Shown: one piece after another, positions 1 to 7,350 of the stretch
Position numbering within the stretch: position 1 is the stretch's first letter
Layout of the letters: each line of letters begins with the position of its first letter
Source: JADJEK01 sp052034255
Lineage (GTDB): Bacteria > Planctomycetota > B15-G4 > JADJEK01
Direction: 5' to 3'
NCBI GenBank assembly: GCA_052034255.1
Contig: JBPOIU010000067.1
Span: 1 to 64,000 of the forward strand
Length of the DNA stretch: 64,000 nt
The notes under the pieces: generated by a model
What the model was told of the DNA's origin: nothing
The model's input: only the letters and a program-made list of their open reading frames with translations
Databases searched by the model: none
Made by a program: the position numbers and the translations under genes

Positions 1-47
1 CCGCAGAAGGCGGAGCGGCCTTCGGCCGGCCAGGGTTGGACGGGGTC

Positions 48-95
48 GTAGGGGGCCGAAGGCCCCCTACCTCGCGCAATGCCCGAGCGGGCATT
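48..95. repeat. Two adjacent perfect hairpins downstream of the first gene
   Basis: Positions 48-57 and 61-70 form a perfect 10-bp stem around a GAA loop. They are followed by CTCGC, and then 78-84 and 89-95 form a second perfect 7-bp stem around a GAGC loop. The pair lies just past the stop codon of the minus-strand gene ending at 112, so it may stop transcription. The same order (G-rich hairpin, CTCGC, GCCC-GAGC-GGGC hairpin) recurs at 10059-10105, so this is probably a dispersed repeat and not a dedicated terminator. No U-tract follows on the minus strand. Confidence 0.7.
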
Positions 96-111
96 CCGCG
101 AAGCGGCCCCT

Positions 112-534
112 TTACCTGATCGGTCCGCCGCGTCGCCAGATCTCGCGTTCCCACTCGCCGCCGACCAGGATCACCTGCTTGTTCACCGCGTCGGGCAGGA
201 ACACGATCGCCACACCCGTTGCGGGATCGAGCGTCGCGGGGATCTGCGCGCCCCCGGCCGCGGACTTCGGTGTCCGCACGAACGTCACGCGGAGCGTTCC
301 CGGCGGTTGCTCGGCCACGTCGATTCCGGGGCACGCGTACATCGTCTCCGCCGGCGGTCGGTACTGCACCTTCAGGGACCCGTCCTTCTGCGGCCCCATC
401 CCTTCGAGTTGGATCGCGCGCAGGTCGTACGTCCCGTTACCACCGTCGATCCCGTCACCGGTCGCGCATCCGAGGCCACCGACCGCCGCGGCGAGCACCC
501 ACATCGAACCCAGCACCGTGCGTCGCGTCAGCAT
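112..534 (-). CDS. Small putative lipoprotein, function unknown
   Basis: 140 residues. The N-terminus has two arginines, a hydrophobic stretch and then Gly-Leu-Gly-Cys near residue 23. This looks like a signal peptide ending in a weak lipobox (Gly instead of Leu at -3), so export and lipid attachment are likely but not certain. The mature part is short, probably beta-rich, has one further cysteine and matches no family I recognise. Codon use is typical of the window (G or C at third positions), supporting a real gene. It is the last of a minus-strand run of exported proteins (6907 down to 112) and is followed by the hairpin pair at 48-95. The function cannot be inferred. Confidence 0.7.
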   Translation of the reverse strand: MLTRRTVLGSMWVLAAAVGGLGCATGDGIDGGNGTYDLRAIQLEGMGPQKDGSLKVQYRPPAETMYACPGIDVAEQPPGTLRVTFVRTPKSAAGGAQIPATLDPATGVAIVFLPDAVNKQVILVGGEWEREIWRRGGPIR

Positions 535-632
535 GTTCCGCCCTGTTCGCCAACCGTGAATGCGCCAACCGCGCCGTCATACCGCGCGCGCGCCTCCGAC
601 GCACACGCGGCGTCCTCGCGAGTCCGTGCCAC

Positions 633-3600
633 TCACTGATCCGCGAGCGCCTGGACCAACCAGAAGCCCGGGCGCAGCGCGGCCTCGTCGATCAGTCGCT
701 TCGCCTCCGCCGCGTCGCGATTGGCAGCGGCGTACTCGAGTTCCTGCGCGAGATCCTTCGGCAACGCGCCGCTCAGACGGGACAGCGAGCCCATCAACTG
801 CGACACGAGGCTCCACTCCGAGCCCTCTTTCCACGCCTTCGCCGCCTTCTGACACTCGGCGAGCGCGGTCGCCCAGTCCTTCATCGTCGCGCCGACTTGC
901 GCGTCCTTGATCGCCTTGCGCGCGTCGGCGTCCATCGAGAGCTTCGCCGCGTCGGCCCACTCGAGCAGCGTCTTCAACGCGGGCTCCGCTCCCGCCGCCG
1001 CGACCGCATCCAGCAACGCCTTCGGATGCGCGAGCGAGCCCTCGAACGAGCTCAGCCAATGCTGCACGTCGGCCACCAGCGGAACTTGCCGGCCCGGCAG
1101 TTCGCGCGCCCGCAGGATCAACGGCAGGATCGGCAATACGTCGCCGCGCTCGAGCGCGGGAGAGCCTTCGGTCTCCCACGCCTTCAGCCATCGCTTCAAA
1201 TCGAGCAATCGCCGGCGCGCGATCATCTGATCGAGCGGCTGATCGAGGTTGCTCGGCGCGCCTTCGGACCACGCCTCGCCCGCGACCATTCCCGGATCGC
1301 CTTCCCACGCGACCTTGCCGTCGATGTCGATCAGGATCAGCCGCGGCATGCCGAAGCGCTTGATGTCGTATGCCGTGAACCAATCGCCCTGACCTGCTCG
1401 GCCCTGCGGTCGGTAGTCGATCGCGACGCTTCCCGGGAGAGCCTCCGTCTTCAGGTACTCGGGCAGCTCCCTCGCGTCGGCGTTCTGGAAGACCGTCACG
1501 ACCTCGAGCCCGATCGGCTCATGCTGCTTCGCGAGTCCGCGCAGCCACGCCGCGATCGGCAACTTCGACTTCATCTGATCGATCGACGCGAACACCAGCA
1601 GCGTCGGCACCGGACCCTTCTCGACGAAGCTCGTGCGCTCGCCCTGCAGCCACGTCGCCGCGCAGAACGGCGCCGCCTTGTTCTGCCACGAACCGTTGAT
1701 CGAGCCGCCCTTGCTGTCCTTCTCGAGCTTCTCGAACCGCAGGCGTCGCTCGATCGCCGCGCCGGGATCCCGGCGGTCGCGCGCGAGGAAGCGGATGTTG
1801 CGGAAGCTCGCGGTGCCGGGGCCGGTCATCAGGCCGAAGCCGCCGCGCAGCGGATCCTGACTGCCGAAATCGTGCGTGACGATGAACCCGCCGTCGAAGA
1901 ACACGTCCACCAACGTGTCGGTGACGTCGACGCGGATCTTGTGCCAATCGCGCTTGCTGGTGTCGACCTGACTCTGGCGATGCAGCTGGCTCGATCCCGC
2001 GCCGAAGAAGCTGGAGACGTCCAACCGGCCCTGCCGCTCCAAGCGGCCGGTCTCTTCATCCGCTGCGTGTCCGGGATGCAGCACCACGGCCTGGAACGTC
2101 TGCGCGCCCTTCTTGCCGAACATGACGCCGCAGAACGAGCTCCTGCCTCGTTCCGCGTAGACCTCGACCTCCATCGAGAAGTCGCCGCTGGTCACCGTGT
2201 CGTACGACAGCGCGTTGAAGTCGAACGTGTTCTCCGTGTACTCGCCGAGTTTCGAACGCAGCTCCGCGCCGTAGGGCAACCACACGTCGCCACCCGCCGT
2301 CCAGCCGCGGAGATCGACCTCGTTGTACGCGAGCTGCCAAAGTTGGATCGAGCGCGTGGTCTGCCGCGCGGCCTCTTCGAAGATCTCGAACATGCCCGGC
2401 ACGTTCAGCTCCGTGCCGAAGCGCCACGACAACTCCATCGCCATCATCGGCAACTTGTCGGACACGTAACGACGCACCAGCGTGTCGGCGACGTCGTTCA
2501 GCTTTTCGTGGATGTACGCGAGCGCGACGCGCTTCGGATCCCATTCGTTGAGTCGCGACTCGAGCCGTCGTTGCAGCTTCTCGTCGATCGGCTGTGCGGA
2601 CTCGACGACGCGCAGCGCCTCGAGCACGAGCTTCGCCGCGCGGTCGGTATTGCCCTCGGCCTTCGCCAGGTGTTCGGCGAACTCGAGCAGCAACTCCGTG
2701 TCGTCCGGCGTCGCGACGTAGCCCTTCTCGAAGTGCTCGGTAGCGACGTCGTCCTCGTTGCGCTTCTGCGCATACCGCGCCCAGTCGAGGTACGGACGAT
2801 CGGGCTTCGCTGCGCCGCTCTGTTCATCGGCGAGCGCGACGAGCCATTCCTTCCAGACCTCGTTCAGCTCGTCGACGGTGCGCGGCAGCTTCAGTGCGGC
2901 CGTCGACGGCAGGCCCTGCGTGGGTCGCTGTGGGTTCTGCAGCACGACCTTCTCGAAGTTCTCGATCGCACCCTTGCCGATGCGGCCGCCGGACGCGTCG
3001 ATGAATTCCCCGAAGGCCTTGCGGTAGACGAAGCGCCCATCGGCGGGGTCTTGATAGTTGTAGAGGAAGTACACGACGCCCCACGTCGGCGCGTACCACG
3101 GCGGTCCCCAGCCGTACTCGTTCTCGAGCACGATGCGGAACGTCGGCGCCTTCGTCGGTTCGGCCGACGCGTTGGCGGGATCGATGCCGTCGGTCGCGCT
3201 CTCCATCCAGCCGACGTTCATGCGCTGCACCAGCGGGAACAGTCGGTGGTTCGCGGGCATGTTCATCAGCACGGTGCCGTTCGCGAGGATGCGGCAACCT
3301 TCGAAGAACGACGCGAGCCCTTCGTTCAGCCAACCCGCGGCCGTCGTCGCCAGCGATACGAATTGGTGCGCGGCTTCGTGGAACAGCGTGGTGACGACTT
3401 CTTCGTAGCCGCCCGGCCCGACGTACGTTTCGACCGCGCTGCCGGTGAACTGTCCGCCCGACCACTCGACCGGCGGACCTTGCCCGAGCTTCAAGTACTC
3501 GTCGCGGTTCTTGAACACGTGCAGCGCGATCTTCGGCGGCGTGCGCTTGTCCTTGCCGTAACCGTATTTGAAGAACCGCCGGTAGAAGCGGTTCATCTGC

Positions 3601-4319
3601 TCCATCGCTTCGGCCGAGCGCACGAGCACTTCGTAACCGGCGTCGGTCTTCGTGATGTAGTTCTCGCGTTCGAGCACGGCGACGTTCTTCCAGTCGGCGT
3701 GCTTCGCGTCGTGGTCCTGGATCCATTGGCGCGAGACGTCGGCCAGCAGGTCCTTCGGCTTCGCGCTACCCGCAAGGCTCGGATCGGGCAGCGCCGAGAT
3801 GCGCTCGATCGCCTTCTGCGCGTCCTCGAGTTCGGGATCGAGCGCGAGGATCTCGCGCCAGACGCGGATCGCGGCGTGCGGGCGCTCGTCCTTGTCGTAC
3901 TGCTCGGCGATCGGGCGCAGCTTCGCGATGAAGTCGCCGCGCAGCTTGAACACGTCGGCGGCGACCGGATCGACGGTGACCACGCGCTCGCGCAGCGCCG
4001 CGACGTCCTTCTTCGGCGCCTTCTGCGCGATCAACAGCGTCAGTTGCTTGTTCAGCGAGAACACGAAGTCGTCGCGGTCGCCGATGCGATCGGCGAGTTC
4101 GGCGCGCAACCCCCATGCTTCGCTCGATTTCGGGTCGCGTTCGAGTGCGCGCTCGATCAGCAGCATCGCTTCGCCGGTGTTGCCCTTCGCCAACGCGTCC
4201 TGCGCGCCGCGCAGCGCGAACTCGAAGACCGAGTTCTTCTCCTTCTCGGCGACGGACGCCGACGGAGCGAGCACGGTCGACAGCAACAGCGAGACGACGA
4301 CGAGGCGGAGAGACTTCAT
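633..4319 (-). CDS. Giant secreted gluzincin-like protease with TPR, LamG-like and thioredoxin-fold domains
   Basis: 1228 residues. I place the start at 4319 because it opens with a clean signal peptide (MKSLRLVVVSLLLS, cleavage near ASVAEK); the frame stays open further upstream without signal-like sequence. Residues about 35-190 are TPR-like helices. A zinc-peptidase signature HEAAH lies at about 314-318, followed about 17 residues later by NEGLASFFE, the glutamate expected as third ligand in DUF1570/peptidase MA-type gluzincins. More TPR-like helices follow. Residues about 700-845 resemble a LamG/DUF1080 beta-sandwich. Residues about 890-1010 are a thioredoxin-like fold lacking CxxC but ending like the neighbouring candidate selenoprotein (IDIDGKVAWEGDP against VDATGTVVWQGHP). 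A helical tail ends the protein. It is probably an exported, catalytically competent peptidase; substrate unknown. Confidence 0.82.
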   Translation of the reverse strand: MKSLRLVVVSLLLSTVLAPSASVAEKEKNSVFEFALRGAQDALAKGNTGEAMLLIERALERDPKSSEAWGLRAELADRIGDRDDFVFSLNKQLTLLIAQKAPKKDVAALRERVVTVDPVAADVFKLRGDFIAKLRPIAEQYDKDERPHAAIRVWREILALDPELEDAQKAIERISALPDPSLAGSAKPKDLLADVSRQWIQDHDAKHADWKNVAVLERENYITKTDAGYEVLVRSAEAMEQMNRFYRRFFKYGYGKDKRTPPKIALHVFKNRDEYLKLGQGPPVEWSGGQFTGSAVETYVGPGGYEEVVTTLFHEAAHQFVSLATTAAGWLNEGLASFFEGCRILANGTVLMNMPANHRLFPLVQRMNVGWMESATDGIDPANASAEPTKAPTFRIVLENEYGWGPPWYAPTWGVVYFLYNYQDPADGRFVYRKAFGEFIDASGGRIGKGAIENFEKVVLQNPQRPTQGLPSTAALKLPRTVDELNEVWKEWLVALADEQSGAAKPDRPYLDWARYAQKRNEDDVATEHFEKGYVATPDDTELLLEFAEHLAKAEGNTDRAAKLVLEALRVVESAQPIDEKLQRRLESRLNEWDPKRVALAYIHEKLNDVADTLVRRYVSDKLPMMAMELSWRFGTELNVPGMFEIFEEAARQTTRSIQLWQLAYNEVDLRGWTAGGDVWLPYGAELRSKLGEYTENTFDFNALSYDTVTSGDFSMEVEVYAERGRSSFCGVMFGKKGAQTFQAVVLHPGHAADEETGRLERQGRLDVSSFFGAGSSQLHRQSQVDTSKRDWHKIRVDVTDTLVDVFFDGGFIVTHDFGSQDPLRGGFGLMTGPGTASFRNIRFLARDRRDPGAAIERRLRFEKLEKDSKGGSINGSWQNKAAPFCAATWLQGERTSFVEKGPVPTLLVFASIDQMKSKLPIAAWLRGLAKQHEPIGLEVVTVFQNADARELPEYLKTEALPGSVAIDYRPQGRAGQGDWFTAYDIKRFGMPRLILIDIDGKVAWEGDPGMVAGEAWSEGAPSNLDQPLDQMIARRRLLDLKRWLKAWETEGSPALERGDVLPILPLILRARELPGRQVPLVADVQHWLSSFEGSLAHPKALLDAVAAAGAEPALKTLLEWADAAKLSMDADARKAIKDAQVGATMKDWATALAECQKAAKAWKEGSEWSLVSQLMGSLSRLSGALPKDLAQELEYAAANRDAAEAKRLIDEAALRPGFWLVQALADQ

Positions 4320-4409
4320 GCGGGCGTCCGTCGGTGCGAGGTCGAGATCCTTCCCCCGGGATCGCCGCGATCGCCGGACCGCCGGCGTCACGAGAGTCAG
4401 ACGAAGCGA

Positions 4410-4444
4410 AACGGGGCCGCCGCGACGTGCGCGACGGCCCCGTT
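4410..4444. terminator. Hairpin after the candidate selenoprotein gene
   Basis: Positions 4410-4419 and 4435-4444 are perfectly complementary (AACGGGGCCG with its reverse complement), giving a 10-bp GC-rich stem with a 15-nt loop. It lies 36 bases past the stop at 4480 on the minus strand and before the next minus-strand start at 4319. It would therefore separate transcription of the candidate selenoprotein from the giant peptidase gene. The run of T after the stem is short (TTTCGCTTCG on the minus strand), so termination may be partial. Confidence 0.6.
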
Positions 4445-4479
4445 ATAGAGGACGACGACGGAGGTGGTGACGCCGCTGG

Positions 4480-5469
4480 TCAGCCGCCCTTGGGTGCGAG
4501 CATCTGATTCAGCTCGGCGATGAACGCGTCGGCCTCGCGCGCTGCGGCGCTGTCGGCGTGTTCCTCGGCGATCTTCTTCAGCTTCTTCAGAGCCGACTTG
4601 ATCTCCTTCTCGTCCTTCGGCTCCTTGTCGCGCAGCTTGCGCACGGACGCTTGCGCGTCCATGACCGCCTTCAGCTTCGGATCGGCGGCGATCTCCTTTT
4701 GGATCGTCGTCGCCTCCTCGGCTTCGGGGAGGCCGGCGCAGTCCTTCGCGATCGAGGCCGCTGTGGTCGACGCGTCGAGCGCGTTGCCCTCGTCCTTCAG
4801 CTTCTTCAAGCCGCTGACGCGCCCCGCGATGACTCCGGCGATCGCGTCCTTGATGGCCGCGATCTCCTGATTCGTCGCCGCGAGCTTCTCGGCTTCCTTC
4901 AGCGCCGCCGCCATCTGCCGCTTCGCGAGCGGCTTCTTGATGGACGCGGCCTCCTTCGGCCAATCCCACAGCGGCTTCAGGAGAGCGCCGTTCAGCGCGG
5001 ACTCGATGACGCTTTCCTGGAGGCTCGAAGGATGGCCCTGCCACACGACCGTGCCGGTCGCGTCGACAAGCCACGCCGTCGGGAACCCACTGAGGTCCAA
5101 CGCGCGCATGAACTTCTGACCGGGGTCGTACGCGTAGGCGTACTTCGCCCCCTTCTCTTTCACCCAAGGCACCGTGTTCGCTTCGGTTTCGCTGGTCACG
5201 CCAACGATGCTCAGTCCCTTCGCCTCGAACTTCTCGTTGAGTTCATTGAGGTGCGGGACGGAGGTACCACACGGTCCTCACCAATACGCGAACGCTTCGA
5301 ACAGGACGACGCGGCCGAAGTAGTCGTCGAGCGACTTCGCCTTGGTCTGCGCGAAGCCTTCCAGCTTCACGTCCGGGAGTCGCTTGCCGACGGAGTCGGC
5401 GGCGGAAGCGGCACCCGCGAACAGACCGGCGAAGAGCAGGACGGCGGCCGCCTTAGAGGCGAACGACAT
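4480..5469 (-). CDS. Thioredoxin/TlpA-like protein with in-frame TGA at the catalytic cysteine (candidate selenoprotein)
   Basis: Read through TGA at 5278-5280, this is one 329-residue protein. It starts with a signal peptide (MSFASKAAAVLLFAGLF...ASAADS) and has GGAG seven bases before its ATG. Residues 27-180 are a TlpA/redoxin fold with active-site sequence F-A-Y-W-[TGA]-G-P-C-G, where homologues have WCGPC. The TGA is codon 64, the position of the nucleophilic cysteine. The frame then continues with a conserved redoxin pattern, including GFPTAWLVDATGTVVWQG with the cis-proline-type FPT. Residues about 190-329 are a lysine-rich helical tail. Without recoding, only a 63-residue stub would be made; an internal ATG at 5199 would lack the active site. 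Selenocysteine (UxxC) is the simplest reading. Selenocysteine machinery genes are not in this window. Alternatives are a base error or recent inactivation. Confidence 0.8.
5245..5280 (-). promoter_or_regulatory. Candidate bacterial SECIS-like hairpin at the in-frame TGA
   Basis: On the minus strand the RNA beginning with UGA can fold in two ways. A compact hairpin pairs GAGGACC with GGU-A-CCUC around a GUGU loop (seven pairs, one bulge). A longer one pairs UGAGG with CCUCA and UGUGG with CCGCA around a 10-nt loop. The codons just after the TGA (GGA, CCG, TGT, GGT, ACC, TCC) include several with third bases uncommon in this GC-rich genome, as expected if RNA structure constrains them. The loop lies nearer the UGA than in the classical E. 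coli fdhF element, so SECIS identity is only a proposal. Confidence 0.4.
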
Positions 5470-5578
5470 CGGGGCTCTCCGGAGGAGTTTGGAAACCGGG
5501 CGGATGGTAGCGGGTGGATCCGAAGCGGCCCAGGCCCCGCTGGCGGACGGGATGCCCGCGGGTGCGTATGGCCCGCGC

Positions 5579-6907
5579 TCACCGCTCCATGGCTTCCAGC
5601 GACGCCTTCGCCTTCTGGAAGTCCGCGGCGACCGCCTTCACTCCCTCGGCCGAGCCGATCAGCGACACGAGCAGGAACCGCTTGCCGCCACGGTGGATGC
5701 GCAGGTTCTTGCCGCGCTTGCTGCCGTCCTCGATCGAGTCGTACTCGATCGCCTTGCCGAGTGGCGTCGTGACCTTCTTCACGCTCGCGTTCTTGTCCTT
5801 CTTGCGTTCGGAATCGAGGATCCACCGCGAGAGTTCCTCGAGGTCTTCGGTCTTCTCTTCGACGACGTCGATCGCGACGTAGACGTCCTCGCCGCCGATC
5901 TTCCGGTTCAACACGAGGAAGTGGCGATTGCCCTTCGTTTCGCGCGGAGCCCAATTCGACGGCAGATCGAGCGACAGCCCGTGGTCCTCGATCTCGTGGT
6001 GCACCACGCGCGGTTTGGGGATCGACTTCAGCGCGGCCTTCGCGGCGGCGGGCGTGCCGGACTCGATGGTCGCGTGGGCCTCACCCTTGCCCTCGATGGG
6101 AGTGCCGCCGATGTAGCCGCCGAGCACGAGCGGGCCATCGAACGAAGCCCGCACCAGCGTGTGCGTCGCCGTGTCGATCACGAGCGTCGTCGTCAGGTCG
6201 AACTTCGCTTCGACGCGGCCGGTCGCGCGTTCGCGCTTCATCGTGCCTTGCATGGAGCCCGTCAGCGTCGCGCGATTCGAAGCAGCGTCGTGCTGCGTGA
6301 ACTCGAGCTTGCTGGTCGAGACTTCCACGAGATCGGAACGACACAGCGCGAGATTCGCGTAGCCAGCGAGGTCGGCGCTCACGGTCGAGCCGAGACTCGA
6401 GGGACCGCCGAGCGACATCGAGACCGACGACTGTTTCGCACCGAGTCGAAGCAACTCGTTCAGTTGTGGCGACGGCAGGAGGTAGCCGTCTTGCAACATG
6501 AAGCCCGACCCACTCGCGTCGTCGCGGAACTCGCTGGTCACGCCGTTCCACGGTGGGTCGACGATGACGCCGTCCGCGGTCGCGTGCCACTTCACGAACG
6601 TGCGCTGGCAGCGCTGCGCATCCTGACCTTGCGCGGGTAGGAAGCGATCGACGAGCACGAGCTCCTCGACGACGGCCTTCGGTTCGCGCAACGTGGTGCT
6701 CGCCCCGGCGAACTCGAGGTTCATCGAACGTCGGACCGTCAGCATCGACGGCTCGGTCGTCGGTGCACGCACGGTGAGGTCGACGCCGGTCGGCGCGGGC
6801 TGCTGCGTGGCGGTCGCGCCGGGGCTCGCTGCGGCGAGGAGCGATCCCACCGTGAACATCGCGCAGCTTCTCAGGACGCGCGTATGGCGCGTCGGCGTCG
6901 AATGCAT
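5579..6907 (-). CDS. Exported protein of unknown function
   Basis: 442 residues. The ATG at 6907 has GGAG eight bases upstream and is followed by an arginine-bearing N-region and a hydrophobic stretch (MFTVGSLLAAASPG), so it is probably exported. Residues about 40-290 form a beta-rich region with no family I recognise. The last roughly 130 residues (from about 305) read like a PsbP/DUF1795-type alpha-beta domain, with LSLDLPSNW followed by a LVSLIGSAEG strand and a C-terminal helix. That resemblance is by eye only. It lies upstream of the candidate selenoprotein gene on the same strand with a 109-base gap and could be co-transcribed with it. No catalytic motif is visible. Confidence 0.72.
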   Translation of the reverse strand: MHSTPTRHTRVLRSCAMFTVGSLLAAASPGATATQQPAPTGVDLTVRAPTTEPSMLTVRRSMNLEFAGASTTLREPKAVVEELVLVDRFLPAQGQDAQRCQRTFVKWHATADGVIVDPPWNGVTSEFRDDASGSGFMLQDGYLLPSPQLNELLRLGAKQSSVSMSLGGPSSLGSTVSADLAGYANLALCRSDLVEVSTSKLEFTQHDAASNRATLTGSMQGTMKRERATGRVEAKFDLTTTLVIDTATHTLVRASFDGPLVLGGYIGGTPIEGKGEAHATIESGTPAAAKAALKSIPKPRVVHHEIEDHGLSLDLPSNWAPRETKGNRHFLVLNRKIGGEDVYVAIDVVEEKTEDLEELSRWILDSERKKDKNASVKKVTTPLGKAIEYDSIEDGSKRGKNLRIHRGGKRFLLVSLIGSAEGVKAVAADFQKAKASLEAMER

Positions 6908-6959
6908 CGTCGAATCTCCGTAGGAATGCGGCGCGGCGTCGCTCGCCGGACTCGATCGT

Positions 6960-7235
6960 TCAGAACGACATGATGCCTTTGACGATGCGGACGCGCTCGT
7001 AGACCTCGATCACGTGTTCGGCCTGCCGGACCACGTGCTCGACGGTCACGCTCACGTACTTGCCGGTCGCCGAGTCGCGCGTCGTCAGCTCCATGCCGTC
7101 GAGCAATGCGAGCAGATGCGGGAGCTCGTTGCGCGGCACGATGAACTTGAAGACGTAGCTGGTCGGGAACTTCACGTGCTTGTCGAGAGCGGCGCGGAGT
7201 CCGGTGAAGTCGATGGGCTTCGGGGCGTCGGTCAT
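6960..7235 (-). CDS. DUF493 (YbeD/UPF0250-like) small protein
   Basis: 91 residues, close to the usual length of this family. The pattern FPTSYVFKFIVPRN near residue 24, then a helix, then the terminal strand-helix-strand (YVSVTVEHVVRQAE ... VYERVRIVKGIMSF) matches the DUF493 ACT-like fold. The family is widespread and conserved. E. coli YbeD sits beside lipoate-ligase genes, but no direct function is settled. Here it stands alone between the exported protein at 5579-6907 and a divergent symporter, so context adds nothing. It is probably cytoplasmic, with no signal peptide or membrane segment. Confidence 0.85.
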   Translation of the reverse strand: MTDAPKPIDFTGLRAALDKHVKFPTSYVFKFIVPRNELPHLLALLDGMELTTRDSATGKYVSVTVEHVVRQAEHVIEVYERVRIVKGIMSF

Positions 7236-7265
7236 GGCGGGCCCGACGATAGCCGCGCCGACGCA

Positions 7266-7319
7266 AAGGGGTCAGCCCCCGGGCGCGTTCGCAAACGGGC
7301 GCACGGGGGCTGACCCCTT
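7266..7319. repeat. REP-like palindrome with 15-bp arms
   Basis: Arms at 7266-7280 (AAGGGGTCAGCCCCC) and 7305-7319 are perfect reverse complements. The inner part pairs further (GGCGC with GCGC, then GTT with AAC), giving a near-continuous 54-base hairpin. It occupies the gap between the divergent DUF493 gene and the symporter. Palindromes built on GGGGTCAG-type arms are, to my knowledge, common dispersed REP elements in several phyla and are moved by RAYT-type transposases. No transposase is present here. Confidence 0.75.
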
Positions 7320-7350
7320 CTCGCGCTCTTGTCGCTACCGTGCCGCGCGC

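Noticed and set aside
219..4448. Plus-strand frame of 1409 codons
   Set aside because: It is the antisense shadow of the giant exported protein at 633-4319: arginine/leucine-rich, no domains and no signal, while the minus frame has a signal peptide and clear motifs.
5278..5469. Reading the first part of the candidate selenoprotein as a separate 63-residue gene, and the rest (4480-5199) as another
   Set aside because: Same frame, one TGA apart; the first piece ends in the active-site tryptophan and the second would lack the active site. One recoded gene explains both pieces better.
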